A stretch of 64,000 nucleotides of DNA from Palleronia pelagia (GCF_900110115.1 NZ_FOCM01000001.1:744001-808000), one strand, 5' to 3'; positions 17,348 to 27,336 are shown, numbered from the stretch's first letter. The notes: generated by a model from the letters alone, not told the origin. Program-made: numbers and translations.

Positions 17348-18718
17348 TTACATCAACTTACGGCGGCGTGTCACGCGGATATCGAGGTCCGTGATCTTTT
17401 TCCGCAGCGTATTTCGATTGATGCCAAGCAGATCGGCACATTTCGCCTGGTTTCCGCCGGTCGCGTCGAGGGCGATCTCGATCAGGGGCGTCTCAATTTC
17501 CCGAAGAATGCGTTGATACAGGCCCGGGGGCGGCAAGACGCCGCCGTGCAAGTCGAAATAGCGCCGCAGGTGTTGCGCCACGGCCCCTTGCAGCTTGTCG
17601 GTGCCGCCACTCGACGAGATCGGCTCCATCGCCGGCTGGTTGCCTAGCACCGTCTCGGTCTCATCCCGGCCGATCCGGTCGTCGGCACCGGTCAGGACCA
17701 GCCGCCGGATCGTGTTTTCCAGTTGCCGCACGTTGCCCGGCCAGGAATAGCGGCGGATCAGCCCCAGGGCGTCGTCGGACAGAACGCGCGCGGGCAGCCC
17801 CTCACGCTCGGCGCGCGCCAGGAAGTGTTCCGCCAGCAGAGGGATGTCCTCGACCCGGTCGCGCAGGGCCGGCACCGTGATCTGCACCCCCGACAGGCGG
17901 TAGAACAGGTCGGCGCGGAAGGCCCCGTCGTCGATCCGCTCGGACAGGTCGCTCTGGCTGGTGGCCATGATCCGCGGCGCGCCATCCCCAAGCGCATCCA
18001 GCATTCGGACCACCCGCGCCTGCGCCTCGGGCCCAAGATCACCCACCTCGTCGAGCAACACGGTGCCCGCGCGGGCCCGGCCGATGACCGCGGCGGCCAA
18101 GTCGGGGTTCGACAGGTCCGAGGTGCTGGCCACGACGAAGGGCTGGCTGCGCCGGTCGGAAAAGTCGTGGATGGCGCGGGCGATCAGCGATTTGCCGGTG
18201 CCCGACTCGCCCGTGATCATCACGGCAAGGTCGGTGTTCATCACCCGCGCCACCAACCTGTAGAGCGACTGCATCGCCGGGGTGCGGCCGACCAGTGGCA
18301 GATCGGTGTCGCCGGCGGTGAAGTCCCGCGGCTCTGACGGTTGCGCGGGCTTGCGCGGCGCGTCCAGGGCCCGGGCCGCCCGTTTCATCAGGTCCGGCAG
18401 GTCGAACGGCTTGGGCAGGTAGTCGTAGGCCTCGGCCTCGGCCGCCTGGATCGCCGTCATGATGGTGTTCTGCGCCGAGATCACAATCACCGGCAGGCCG
18501 GGCCGCTTGGCGCCGATAGTCGGCAGCGCCTCGAGCCCGTTGCCGTCGGGCATGACCACGTCCGAGATCACCAGGTCGCCCTTCCCTTCATCCACCCAAC
18601 GCATCAGCGTCACCATGGAGGACGTGGCGTGCACCTTGCAGCCCGCGCGGGTCAGCGCCTGGGTCAGCACCGTGCGGATGGTGCGGTCGTCATCTGCGAC
18701 AAGGACTGTACCGTCCAT
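17348..18718 (-). CDS. ntrC: nitrogen regulation response regulator NtrC (GAFTGA-less)
   Basis: A 456-residue response regulator: receiver with D53, AAA+ domain with Walker A GESGTGKS (170-177) and LLDEVGDLG (from 221), and a C-terminal Fis-like helix-turn-helix [20 protein letters not shown]. Only about 45 residues separate Walker A and B, and the sigma54-contacting GAFTGA loop is missing (IGRARAGTV stands in its place). Rhodobacter capsulatus NtrC is known to lack this loop and to work with housekeeping sigma70, and the same is inferred here. It follows ntrB by 3 nt. Confidence 0.96.
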   Translation of the reverse strand: MDGTVLVADDDRTIRTVLTQALTRAGCKVHATSSMVTLMRWVDEGKGDLVISDVVMPDGNGLEALPTIGAKRPGLPVIVISAQNTIMTAIQAAEAEAYDYLPKPFDLPDLMKRAARALDAPRKPAQPSEPRDFTAGDTDLPLVGRTPAMQSLYRLVARVMNTDLAVMITGESGTGKSLIARAIHDFSDRRSQPFVVASTSDLSNPDLAAAVIGRARAGTVLLDEVGDLGPEAQARVVRMLDALGDGAPRIMATSQSDLSERIDDGAFRADLFYRLSGVQITVPALRDRVEDIPLLAEHFLARAEREGLPARVLSDDALGLIRRYSWPGNVRQLENTIRRLVLTGADDRIGRDETETVLGNQPAMEPISSSGGTDKLQGAVAQHLRRYFDLHGGVLPPPGLYQRILREIETPLIEIALDATGGNQAKCADLLGINRNTLRKKITDLDIRVTRRRKLM

Positions 18719-18721
18719 GGG

Positions 18722-19797
18722 TTACTCCTTCTGCGATTGCGGTGGGGCCAGCGGCAGCGAAATGCGAAACGCCGTGCGGCCCGGATGCGACTCAACGGTG
18801 ATGAGCCCGTCGTGTTCGCTGATGATCTTGCTGACCAGTGCCAGCCCCAGCCCGGTGCCGTTCTCCCGTCCCGACACGAACGGGTCGAACACGGCATCGG
18901 CCAGCTCGGGCGGCAGGCCCTTGCCGTCGTCGATGACCTCGACCTGCAGCGGCAGGGCCGCCGCCGACCCATCGGACCGTCGGACCCGCAGCGCGTGGTC
19001 GTAGAAGGTCTTGATCGTGATCGTGCCGCCGTCCGGCTCGGCGGCCTGTGCGGCGTTGCGGATCAGGTTCAGGAACACCTGCTGGATCTGGTCGGCGTCG
19101 ACGAAGGTGGCTGGCAGCGACGGGTCGTAGTTCTGAACGAGCCGCATATGGGCGGCAAAGCTCACCCCGGCGGTGCGCAGCGCCCGGTCGGTGATGTCAT
19201 GGATGTTGACTTCCGAGCGTTCGGGCGGGCGCAGGTTGCCGAATTCCTCGAACTGGTTGACCAGCGCGACGATGCGGCGGCTTTCGGCCACGATCAGGTC
19301 CGTCAGTTGCAGGTCCCCGTTGGTCAGGTTCATCGACAGGAGCTGCGCGGCCCCGGTGATGCCGGCGAGCGGGTTCTTGATCTCGTGGGCCAGCATCTCG
19401 GCCATGCCGATGGCCGACCGGGCCGAGGATTTCACCGACCCGGTATTCGAAAGCCGCCCCGCCATCTGGCGCGGTGTCATCATCACCAAAAGACCGCCAT
19501 CCACGCCCTGAAGCGGTGCGATCTGGAGGTTGCAATTCTCCGGTGGGCGATTTCCGCCGCTCACGTCCACGTTGTTGATATAAAGCGCGGCCCGGTTGCT
19601 GCGGACCCGCTCGAACGCCTCGTCCAACGGACTGTCGACGCTGATCCGGTCGAACAGGGGCTGCCCGCGCAGCGACCGGGCCGAGGCCATCAGGAAATCC
19701 TCGGCCTCGGAATTGGCCTCGGCGATCATGTCGTTCTGGTCGACCAGCAGCACCGGCACCGGGATCGACGCCCAGAGAACGGCGCTCAGGTCCGCGC

Positions 19798-19801
<4 letters not shown>
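18722..19801 (-). CDS. ntrB: nitrogen regulation sensor histidine kinase NtrB
   Basis: A 359-residue soluble kinase/phosphatase for NtrC. A PAS domain (about residues 1-110, [20 protein letters not shown]) precedes the H box [19 protein letters not shown] with His near residue 139. ATP-binding boxes [10 protein letters not shown] and [12 protein letters not shown] follow. There are no membrane helices, as expected for NtrB. The ATG overlaps the dusB stop (ATGA), which reproduces the nifR3-ntrB-ntrC operon known from Rhodobacter. Confidence 0.96.
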
Positions 19802-20772
<971 letters not shown>

Positions 20773-20814
20773 GGAGCGGCCAATTTCTGCGTAAAACATA
20801 AGCAACTGCCAAAA

Positions 20815-20843
20815 CATCTATCCAGAGCTCGGCACAACTGCAA
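20815..20843 (-). promoter_or_regulatory. putative promoter of dusB-ntrBC
   Basis: On the minus strand, -35 TTGCAG and -10 TAGATG are separated by 17 nt. It ends about 42 nt upstream of the chosen dusB start. This is a sigma70-type candidate by inspection only. Confidence 0.4.
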
Positions 20844-20921
20844 TTTCACGACCCCGTGGGTGCGGCATCAAACACGCCTTGCTCAAAATTTGGGCGCCCC
20901 TATGGCGAAACTCCCTTGGGA

Positions 20922-20950
20922 TTGCCAGCCACGGGACCGCTGCCTAAGAC
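20922..20950 (+). promoter_or_regulatory. putative promoter of ispDF
   Basis: Plus strand, -35 TTGCCA and -10 TAAGAC with a 17-nt spacer, ending 28 nt before the ispDF start. It is divergent from the dusB promoter candidate, and the 206-nt gap holds no gene. Confidence 0.4.
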
Positions 20951-20978
20951 TGCCCGCCGAAAAGGTTAAGGGAATGGC

Positions 20979-22151
20979 ATGAACGCACAGGCATCCGTCG
21001 CGGTGGTCGTGGTCGCGGCGGGCCGAGGCGTTCGGGCCGGTCCCGGTGCACCCAAGCAATGGCGCCCGCTCGCCGGACGCGCCGTGCTGGCCCACACGCT
21101 GGACGCCTTCGCGGGCCACCCGCGCTGCGACCGGATCGTGCTGGTGCTCCACCCCGACGACATGGCCATGGCCGCAGGTTATACCGCGCGCGAGGATTGC
21201 CGCATGGACGCCGTCGCGGGCGGACCCGACCGGGCGGCATCGGTTCTGAACGGGCTCGAGGCGCTGGCAGAGGTCGCGCCCGATTTCGTGCTGATCCACG
21301 ACGCCGCGCGCCCGCTTGTCTCGCCCGGATTGATCGACGGCGTTCTCGCTGTACTGGAGAAGGGTCCGGCGGCCGCCCCTGCCCTTGCCGTCACCGACGC
21401 GCTCTGGACCGGACGGGACGGGCGGGTGACCGGCACCCGCGACCGCGACGGGCTGTTCCGCGCGCAGACCCCGCAGGGCTTCCATTTCGACGCGATCCTC
21501 GCCGCCCATCGCGCCCATCCCGGGGGCGCCACGGATGACGTGGCGGTGGCGCGGGCCGCCGGGCTGGACGTGACCATCGTGCCGGGCGACCCGGACAACC
21601 TGAAAATCACCGGCCCGGCCGATTTCGCCCGCGCCGAAAGACTGTTAAGGGGACGCATGGGCGATCCGATCACCGATATCCGGCTGGGCAACGGCTATGA
21701 CGTTCATGCCTTCACCGGGGGCGACCACGTCACGCTGTGTGGCGTCTCGGTCCCGCATGACCGCGCGCTGCTGGGTCATTCCGACGCCGACGTGGGGCTG
21801 CACGCCATCACCGACGCCATCTACGGCGCGCTGGCCGATGGCGATATCGGGCAACATTTCCCGCCTTCCGATCCCCGCTGGAAAGGCGCCGAGAGCGATA
21901 TCTTCCTTGTCCATGCGCGCGACCGCGCCACGGCGCGGGGCTTCGCCATCGGCAATGTCGACGTGACGCTGGTGTGCGAACGGCCGAAGGTCGGCCCGCA
22001 CGCGCCCCAGATGGCTGCCCGCGTGGCCGAGCTGCTGGGCATTGCGCCGGACCGCGTGTCCGTGAAGGCCACGACCTCGGAACGCCTCGGTTTCACCGGG
22101 CGCGAGGAAGGCATTGCCGCCATCGCCACCGCGACGCTGGTGGCACGATGA
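20979..22151 (+). CDS. ispDF: bifunctional MEP-pathway enzyme IspD/IspF
   Basis: A 390-residue fusion that would catalyse two steps of non-mevalonate isoprenoid synthesis. Residues 1 to about 225 are IspD (CTP binding VVVAAGRG and PKQW, plus [15 protein letters not shown]). Residues from about 227 are IspF (metal site GYDVHAF, then [18 protein letters not shown] and [13 protein letters not shown]). The junction is the short segment [19 protein letters not shown] lies before the ATG. It overlaps pgpA by ATGA. dxr, another gene of the pathway, lies at the far end of the window. Confidence 0.96.
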   Translation: MNAQASVAVVVVAAGRGVRAGPGAPKQWRPLAGRAVLAHTLDAFAGHPRCDRIVLVLHPDDMAMAAGYTAREDCRMDAVAGGPDRAASVLNGLEALAEVAPDFVLIHDAARPLVSPGLIDGVLAVLEKGPAAAPALAVTDALWTGRDGRVTGTRDRDGLFRAQTPQGFHFDAILAAHRAHPGGATDDVAVARAAGLDVTIVPGDPDNLKITGPADFARAERLLRGRMGDPITDIRLGNGYDVHAFTGGDHVTLCGVSVPHDRALLGHSDADVGLHAITDAIYGALADGDIGQHFPPSDPRWKGAESDIFLVHARDRATARGFAIGNVDVTLVCERPKVGPHAPQMAARVAELLGIAPDRVSVKATTSERLGFTGREEGIAAIATATLVAR

Positions 22152-22639
22152 ACCGGCTGGTCGCGACGTTCTTCTACGTGGGCCTTCTGCGCCCCGCCTC
22201 GGGCACCTGGGGCTCACTCGCCGCGCTGCCGGTAGGCTGGGCGCTGCACCTGGCGGGCGGTCCCGTGGCCCTGGTCCTCGGCATCGCCGCCGCCTTTTTC
22301 GGGGGCTGGGCGGCGACGCGCGCTCGCACGGCGGGCAGCGCCGACAAGGACCCCTCGGAAATCGTCATCGACGAGGTCGCGGGCCAGTGGATAGCCATCC
22401 TGCCGCTTAGCCTCGGGGCCATGCGCACCGGTGCCGATATCCTCGCGCTCTGGCCGGGCTGGGTGGCGGCGTTCCTGCTGTTCCGGCTGTTCGACATCTG
22501 GAAACCCGGGCCGGTGGGATGGGCCGACCGGCGCGGCGACCCGCTGGGCGTGATGCTGGACGACGTCATCGCCGGGATCTTCGCCGCGCTCGGGGTCGTG
22601 GTGCTGGCCGCCATCGCCCACGGGGTGATGCTGGCATGA
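22148..22639 (+). CDS. pgpA: phosphatidylglycerophosphatase A
   Basis: A 163-residue inner-membrane enzyme predicted to dephosphorylate phosphatidylglycerophosphate to phosphatidylglycerol. The acidic catalytic motif [18 protein letters not shown] lies near residues 65-82, and [16 protein letters not shown] near 120 is also characteristic. Several hydrophobic segments flank these. Its start and stop both overlap the neighbours (ATGA at each junction), placing it in one translationally coupled unit with ispDF and the CinA-like gene. Confidence 0.94.
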   Translation: MNRLVATFFYVGLLRPASGTWGSLAALPVGWALHLAGGPVALVLGIAAAFFGGWAATRARTAGSADKDPSEIVIDEVAGQWIAILPLSLGAMRTGADILALWPGWVAAFLLFRLFDIWKPGPVGWADRRGDPLGVMLDDVIAGIFAALGVVVLAAIAHGVMLA

Positions 22640-23112
22640 GCCTCGCCGCGCAGATCCTTGATCTCGCGCGACAAAAGGGCGTGACGGTCGCCACGGCCGA
22701 AAGCTGCACAGGCGGCATGATCGCGGCGGCGCTGACCGATCCGCCCGGCGCGTCCGAGATGTTCGACCGCGGCTTCGTCACCTATTCCAACGCCGCCAAG
22801 ATCGCCATGCTGGGGGTCCGGGCGGAAACGCTCGAGACCCATGGCGCGGTGAGCGAACCGGTCGCGCGCGAGATGGCCGAGGGCGCGCGGCAAGCCTCCG
22901 ACGCCGACCTGGCGGTCAGCGTGACGGGGGTGGCCGGCCCCGGCGGAACCGAGGCCAAGCCCGAGGGCATGGTGTGTTTCGGGGTGGCAGGTCCCGCAGG
23001 GACCCGCACGGAAACGGTGCGGTTCGGACCGCTGGGACGGGACGGCGTGCGCGCGGCCACCCGCGACCACGCGCTGACCCTGCTGCTCGGGGCGCTGAGC
23101 GGCCCGGCCTGA
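22636..23112 (+). CDS. pncC: CinA C-terminal domain protein (nicotinamide-nucleotide amidase type)
   Basis: A 158-residue stand-alone CinA-C domain. The signature TAESCTGGMIAAALTDPPGA (from about residue 19) contains the catalytic Ser/Thr region, and VTGVAGPGGTEAKPEGMVCF follows. Stand-alone members such as E. coli PncC deamidate NMN to nicotinate mononucleotide; this is inferred by family. It is the last gene of the ispDF-pgpA unit. A GC hairpin (23124-23140) follows the stop but lacks a T tract. Confidence 0.9.
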   Translation: MSLAAQILDLARQKGVTVATAESCTGGMIAAALTDPPGASEMFDRGFVTYSNAAKIAMLGVRAETLETHGAVSEPVAREMAEGARQASDADLAVSVTGVAGPGGTEAKPEGMVCFGVAGPAGTRTETVRFGPLGRDGVRAATRDHALTLLLGALSGPA

Positions 23113-23268
23113 CGTTCGCGCGCCGCCCGTTTCGCGGGCGAAACCCGCCATTGCCGCCTAAATAAACCGCACTTCGCAAACCGCCCAGTCCTTGGGCGCC
23201 GCCCTGCTTCCTTTCGCGGCAATCGCACGCTTCATGCACCGCGATTGTGTAACGAGGGAGGAAAACCC

Positions 23269-24447
23269 ATGGTCGGAGCGGATACCGCCTGGATCATCGT
23301 CGCCACCGCGCTGGTGCTGTTCATGACGCTGCCGGGGCTGGCGCTGTTTTACGGGGGGCTCGTGCGGGCCCGAAACGTGCTGAGCGTCTTCATGCAATGC
23401 TATGCCATCGCCTGCCTGATGAGCATCCTGTGGCTGGTCGCCGGGTATTCCATCGCCTTCGGCGACGGCAACGCGATCTGGGGTGGCCTGGGCAAGATGT
23501 TCCTGGCGGGCGTTACGGCGGACAGCCTGTCGGGCACCCTGCCCGAGGTCCTGTTCTTCGCCTTCCAGATGACCTTCGCCATCATCACGCCCGCCCTGAT
23601 CGTCGGCTGCTTCGTCGAGCGCATCAGCTTCGGCTTCGTGCTGTTGTTCTCGTCGCTGTGGATGCTGCTGGTCTATGCGCCGGTGGTGCACTGGATCTGG
23701 GGCGGCGGGATGCTGTCGGATGGCGGCATCCTCGGCGAGACCGGCGTGAAGGATTTCGCCGGCGGCGTGGTTGTGCACGAGACCGCCGGGCTGGCCGCTC
23801 TGGTCATCGCGATGATGCTGGGCGCCCGGCGCGACCGGTCCAAGCCGCCGCACAACCCCGGCATGGTGATGATCGGCGCCGCCATGCTGTGGGTGGGCTG
23901 GTTCGGCTTCAACGGCGGATCGCAGCTGGCCGCCGATGGCGGCGCGGCCATGGCCCTGACCGTCACCCATGTCTCGGCCGCCGCCGCGTCGCTGAGCTGG
24001 GCGCTGTGGGAGCGGATCAAGCACGGCAAGGCGTCGCTGGTGGGCATCGTCACCGGCACCATCGCGGGGCTGGCCTCGATCACGCCGGCCAGCGGTTTCG
24101 TCGGCCCTGTCGAGGCGTTGATCATCGGCGGCATCGCCGGCGTTCTGTGCCAGGAGGCCGTGAACCTGATCCGCAACCGGATGGGCATCGACGACACGCT
24201 CGACGTGTTCGCCGTTCACGGTGTCGGCGGGATTTTCGGCACGATCATGATCGCGGGGTTCGGCGCGGGCACATGGGCCGCGCAACTGGGCGCGCTGGCG
24301 ATCGTGGGCGTCTTCACGGTGGTCATGACGGTGGTGATCGCGCTGGTCTGCAAGGCCGTCATCGGCATGCGGGTCGATCCCGAGACCGAGACCAACGGCC
24401 TCGACCTCGCGGTGCACGGCGAGCGGGCCTACGACATGGCCTCGTGA
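23269..24447 (+). CDS. amtB: ammonium transporter AmtB
   Basis: A 392-residue Amt/Mep/Rh channel with about 11 hydrophobic helices. The N-terminus ADTAWIIVATALVLFMTLPG is already the first helix, so there is no long signal peptide. Pore histidines appear in VVVHETAGLAAL and VFAVHGVGGIFGT, and the signature DFAGGVVVHE is present. GAGGGAGG precedes the ATG at 23269, favouring it over an ATG 24 nt upstream. No glnK/glnB lies beside it, and I found no sigma54-type promoter in the 156-nt gap upstream. A terminator follows. Confidence 0.95.
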   Translation: MVGADTAWIIVATALVLFMTLPGLALFYGGLVRARNVLSVFMQCYAIACLMSILWLVAGYSIAFGDGNAIWGGLGKMFLAGVTADSLSGTLPEVLFFAFQMTFAIITPALIVGCFVERISFGFVLLFSSLWMLLVYAPVVHWIWGGGMLSDGGILGETGVKDFAGGVVVHETAGLAALVIAMMLGARRDRSKPPHNPGMVMIGAAMLWVGWFGFNGGSQLAADGGAAMALTVTHVSAAAASLSWALWERIKHGKASLVGIVTGTIAGLASITPASGFVGPVEALIIGGIAGVLCQEAVNLIRNRMGIDDTLDVFAVHGVGGIFGTIMIAGFGAGTWAAQLGALAIVGVFTVVMTVVIALVCKAVIGMRVDPETETNGLDLAVHGERAYDMAS

Positions 24448-24477
24448 CGGGCCTGTAAAGGACGGCAAGGATGGGAT

Positions 24478-24507
24478 GGGCGTCCGAGGGATCGGGCGCC
24501 CGTTTTC
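24478..24507 (+). terminator. Rho-independent terminator of amtB
   Basis: A 10-bp stem, GGGCGTCCGA against TCGGGCGCCC (one G-U pair), closes a GGGA loop and is followed by GTTTTCC. It lies 30 nt after the amtB stop codon. Confidence 0.8.
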
Positions 24508-24527
24508 CGATTTCCGGACCGGTGCGA

Positions 24528-24953
24528 TCAGGCCTTGATGTCGACCCCGCGGGGCGCGTTCGCGGCCGTATCGGGCTTGGGATAGGCCTTGGCGGGCGGG
24601 CTTTCGGCGACCGATCCGGCCAGGGCCAGCGTGATCGCCACCGACTCGCGGCGCACCTGGCCCATGCCCTTGGTGACCGTGCTCGCCGGGGGTCCGGAGG
24701 ACACCAGCGACGTGTCGCCCGTCGGCAACGGCGCGGCCCGTTCGGGCTTGGCCGCCGGGTCGGCGGAGGCGGTGCCGTCCACAACGCTTGCCTGTCGCGC
24801 AAGGCTGGCCGCGTCGGCGGCCTTGCCCTGCGACAGGGCGTCCTTCGCGGGCTCGGCGGCCGAGACGAAGGGCACAGGCTTCGACGCGATGTATTTCATC
24901 ATCTCGGACCAGCGGTCCGATACAGGGGAATTCGGGGGCACGGAAAAGACCAT
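24528..24953 (-). CDS. hypothetical Pro/Ala-rich protein, C-terminal RGVDIKA
   Basis: A 141-residue protein I do not recognise. It has no signal peptide or membrane helix. It opens with MVFSVPPNSPVSDRWSEMM, is rich in Ala, Pro and Ser through the middle (probably disordered), then has a short helical stretch VRRESVAITLALAG and ends NAPRGVDIKA. AGGAG precedes the ATG at 24953, which fixes the start. The next gene upstream on the same strand has a similar composition and ends EPRGMDMTI, so the two may be distant paralogues or partners. Confidence 0.65.
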   Translation of the reverse strand: MVFSVPPNSPVSDRWSEMMKYIASKPVPFVSAAEPAKDALSQGKAADAASLARQASVVDGTASADPAAKPERAAPLPTGDTSLVSSGPPASTVTKGMGQVRRESVAITLALAGSVAESPPAKAYPKPDTAANAPRGVDIKA

Positions 24954-25033
24954 GACTAACTCCTGCACGGCCCCACCATCTGCATCCTTAGCGCGGAAAA
25001 ATGGCGATTCTGGGGCGATTGCGGATGAAGAGT

Positions 25034-25062
25034 GGCGGCGGGCCGCTCAGGGCCCTGCCGCC
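25034..25062 (-). other. GC-rich hairpin between the two Pro/Ala-rich genes
   Basis: Arms GGCGGCGGGCC and GGCCCTGCCGCC pair over 11 bp with one bulge around a 6-nt loop. It begins a few bases after the stop of the upstream gene and has no T tract, so it may be a weak or Rho-assisted terminator, or an mRNA 3'-end stabiliser. Confidence 0.4.
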
Positions 25063-25068
25063 ACGGGA

Positions 25069-25605
25069 TCAGATCGTCATGTCCATCCCGCGCGGTTCGC
25101 GGTTCTGGTTCGCGGGATCCGCATCTGCTGCCGCGAGCGCAGCGTTGGCGTTCGACGCGGCCGGGCCCGCCGCGGCGTCGGCCTCCGCCTTGGGTTTGTC
25201 GGCGATTTCGGTCAGCGGGCTCTTGGCCTCGGCCGCGCTGGCCACGCTCGAGATCAGGGCGTCGGACAGATAGCTCTGGCGCGCCGCCTCGGCCTCACGG
25301 CGCAGCTGCGACATGTCGGGGCCGCCTTCGGCTTCGGCCGCGACCTGCGCGCTGACCACGATCTCGCCCGGGGATTGAGGCTTCGGCGCGGTCGTCGCCG
25401 GTGCTTCTGACGGGGCCGGTTGGGTGGCGGCCGTCTTCTCGGCGCCTCCTGCCCCGTCGGTCGGGTTCGTGGCGTTCGTGTCGGTGCCGGTCTTGTTTTC
25501 GGTCGTCGGTTGAGGCTCGGGCTCGGTCTGCGGTGCGGGCGCCGACGCAGCGGGCTGCTCCGGCGGCGGCGAATAGATCGGACGAGACAAGATTGAACTA
25601 ATCAT
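25069..25605 (-). CDS. hypothetical Pro/Ala/Thr-rich protein, C-terminal PRGMDMTI
   Basis: A 178-residue protein of unknown function. The first 80 residues are almost wholly Pro, Ala, Thr, Glu and Asn and are probably unstructured. A likely helix follows (DMSQLRREAEAARQSYLSDA, about residues 97-116). After another Ala-rich stretch it ends NREPRGMDMTI. No signal peptide or membrane segment is seen. AAGGG lies upstream of ATG 25605; a GTG codon directly before it is an alternative start. It shares composition and the PRG-x-D ending with the gene downstream. Confidence 0.6.
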   Translation of the reverse strand: MISSILSRPIYSPPPEQPAASAPAPQTEPEPQPTTENKTGTDTNATNPTDGAGGAEKTAATQPAPSEAPATTAPKPQSPGEIVVSAQVAAEAEGGPDMSQLRREAEAARQSYLSDALISSVASAAEAKSPLTEIADKPKAEADAAAGPAASNANAALAAADADPANQNREPRGMDMTI

Positions 25606-25754
25606 CACATATTACCCTTAACGCCCCCGCCCGCGCTTAGGGCCGAGGAATGCGGCGAGACGGTGTCAGAACCGCACCTATCCCGTGCACCTGTCCATAA
25701 AAACAGGGTCTTTCGCCCAAGGGTTGCGGGCGCCGCGCCCGGATCGCGCCGCAA

Positions 25755-26198
25755 TCAGCCGTAGAGCTCGGCCGCCCGCCGCTCGAACGCCCGCACGATT
25801 CGCTGCATGGCATCGTTGAAGAACATGTTCGCCGCCGAGCCGAGGATGCGGCTCTTGAACTCGAAATCCACGTCGAACGTGACTTCGCAGCCCTGGTCTA
25901 GGTCACGGAAGGTCCAGGTCGAATTCATGTGCTTGAACGGCCCTTCGACATACTCGGTATGGATCTTCATGTCGTCGGGGCGCAGGGTGACGCGGCTGCC
26001 GAAGCGTTCGCGGAAGACCTTGAAGCTGATCACGAGGTCCGCCTCCATCACCTCGCCACCCTCGATCGGCTTGCGCGAGCGTATGCGCGCCGCGGCCGTC
26101 CAGGGAAGGAACTTCGGATAGCTCTCAACGTCGGCCACCAGATCGTACATCTGTTGCGCCGTGTAGGGCAGCTTGCGGGTCTCGTGATGGCTGGGCAT
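25755..26198 (-). CDS. SRPBCC (START-fold) protein, Coq10/RatA-like
   Basis: A 147-residue polyketide-cyclase/START-fold protein. Hallmarks are YTAQQMYDLVADVESYPKFL near the N-terminus, VTLRPDDMKIHTEYVEGPFKHM in the middle and VDFEFKSRILGSAANMFF near the end. Relatives are mitochondrial Coq10, which binds coenzyme Q, and E. coli RatA; in alphaproteobacteria the Coq10-like quinone-binding role is the more likely, but this is inference. It diverges from hpt with 64 nt between starts. Confidence 0.88.
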   Translation of the reverse strand: MPSHHETRKLPYTAQQMYDLVADVESYPKFLPWTAAARIRSRKPIEGGEVMEADLVISFKVFRERFGSRVTLRPDDMKIHTEYVEGPFKHMNSTWTFRDLDQGCEVTFDVDFEFKSRILGSAANMFFNDAMQRIVRAFERRAAELYG

Positions 26199-26262
26199 AA
26201 GGTCCTTCGGGCAGTGAGTGCGGTAAATGTCGCCTGAGGCCCGGTGATTTCAAGGGGACTCG

Positions 26263-26799
26263 ATGGCTCAGCCCAACTACGTGATAGACGAGATGATCTC
26301 GGCCAAGCAGATCGCCGCGCGGATCGAGGCGCTGGCGGACGAGATCGGCGGCCATTTCGCCGGCACCTCGAAACTGGTGGTGGTGGGGCTTCTGCGCGGC
26401 TCGTTCGTGTTCATCGCCGACCTGGTGCGCGAGCTGGACCTGCCCGTCGAGGTCGATTTCCTCGAAGCGTCGTCCTACGGCGACTCAACCGAGTCGAGCC
26501 GCGAGGTGCGCATCCTAAAGGACCTGCGCGGCGAGATCGCGGGGCGTGACGTGCTGGTGGTCGAGGATATCGTCGATACCGGCTTTACCCTGCATCACGT
26601 GCTGGGCTTGTTGCGCGCCCGCGCGCCCGCGCGACTGGAAACCATCGCCCTTCTGGACAAGCCCGCAAGGCGCGAGGTCGACGTGAAGGCCACCTGGACC
26701 GGCTTCGAGATCCCAGACGAGTTCGTCGTGGGCTATGGCATCGACTATGCCCAGCGGAACCGGAACCTGCCCTATATCGGCACGGTGCGGTTCACGTAA
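26263..26799 (+). CDS. hpt: hypoxanthine phosphoribosyltransferase
   Basis: A 178-residue purine-salvage enzyme joining hypoxanthine (and often guanine) to PRPP. The PRPP loop [15 protein letters not shown] lies near residues 98-112. Other family features are [36 protein letters not shown] and the C-terminal [20 protein letters not shown]. The length is typical. There is no coupling to the cytochrome gene, which begins 62 nt after the stop and seems to have its own promoter. Confidence 0.94.
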   Translation: MAQPNYVIDEMISAKQIAARIEALADEIGGHFAGTSKLVVVGLLRGSFVFIADLVRELDLPVEVDFLEASSYGDSTESSREVRILKDLRGEIAGRDVLVVEDIVDTGFTLHHVLGLLRARAPARLETIALLDKPARREVDVKATWTGFEIPDEFVVGYGIDYAQRNRNLPYIGTVRFT

Positions 26800-26806
26800 T
26801 CGCGCG

Positions 26807-26834
26807 TTGGCAGGGTCGCGATCCGTGTTAGCCT
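26807..26834 (+). promoter_or_regulatory. putative promoter of the cytochrome c operon
   Basis: -35 TTGGCA and -10 TAGCCT separated by 16 nt, just after the hpt stop. An inverted repeat starts 3 nt downstream of the -10, where transcription would begin. Confidence 0.4.
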
Positions 26835-26836
26835 GA

Positions 26837-26855
26837 TCCGATCATTTTGATCGGA
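26837..26855 (+). promoter_or_regulatory. palindrome overlapping the ribosome binding site of the cytochrome c' gene
   Basis: TCCGATCA and TGATCGGA form a perfect 8-bp inverted repeat around TTT. The right arm runs into the GGAGG ribosome binding site of the cytochrome gene at 26862. It could be an operator at the transcription start or an RNA hairpin that partly hides the ribosome binding site. Confidence 0.5.
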
Positions 26856-26861
26856 GGCAAT

Positions 26862-27326
26862 ATGAAACGTTATTTCGGACAGATCACCGTCGTGGCGGGC
26901 ATTCTCGTCGCCGTGTCGGCAACGGCGCAGGCCAACCTTGAGGGCCCGGTGAAGGCCCGAAAGCAACACATGCAGCTTTATGGCTTCAACCTGGGCACAC
27001 TGGGCGACATGGCGAAGGGCGACCGCGAATACGACGCCGCGTTGGCGCAGGCCGCCGCCGACCGGCTGGTGGCCCTGTCCGCGATGACGCAGGCCGGATA
27101 TTACCCCGCCGGCACCAGCAGCGACGAGATGGAGGACTCGCGGGCCCTGCCGGTGCTGTTCGAGCAGATGGACGACTACCAGGCGCTGACCAACGAGCTG
27201 AACGCGGCGGCCGAGGCGATGGCCGCGGTGGCCGGCGACGGGGTGGAGCAGGTCCAGGCCAACATGCAGGCGCTGGGACAGGCCTGCGGCGCCTGCCACG
27301 AGGACTATCGCAAACCGCGCGAGTGA
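26862..27326 (+). CDS. cytochrome c'/c556 family protein
   Basis: A 154-residue exported protein: signal peptide MKRYFGQITVVAGILVAVSA with likely cleavage after AQA, then a four-helix-bundle domain. The heme c site CGACH is at residues 142-146, near the C-terminus as in cytochromes c'. The region ALTNELNAAAEAMAAVAGDG fits the penultimate helix. It would bind one heme in the periplasm, with electron transfer or gas binding as possible roles. GGAGG sits before the ATG. A diheme cytochrome follows after 10 nt. Confidence 0.92.
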   Translation: MKRYFGQITVVAGILVAVSATAQANLEGPVKARKQHMQLYGFNLGTLGDMAKGDREYDAALAQAAADRLVALSAMTQAGYYPAGTSSDEMEDSRALPVLFEQMDDYQALTNELNAAAEAMAAVAGDGVEQVQANMQALGQACGACHEDYRKPRE

Positions 27327-27336
27327 TCCGAAGCCC

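Noticed and set aside
15055-17394. A 779-codon open frame on the plus strand opposite ntrY
   Set aside because: It is the antisense shadow of a clear kinase gene in GC-rich DNA; its product is rich in His, Gln, Arg and Gly and matches no family.
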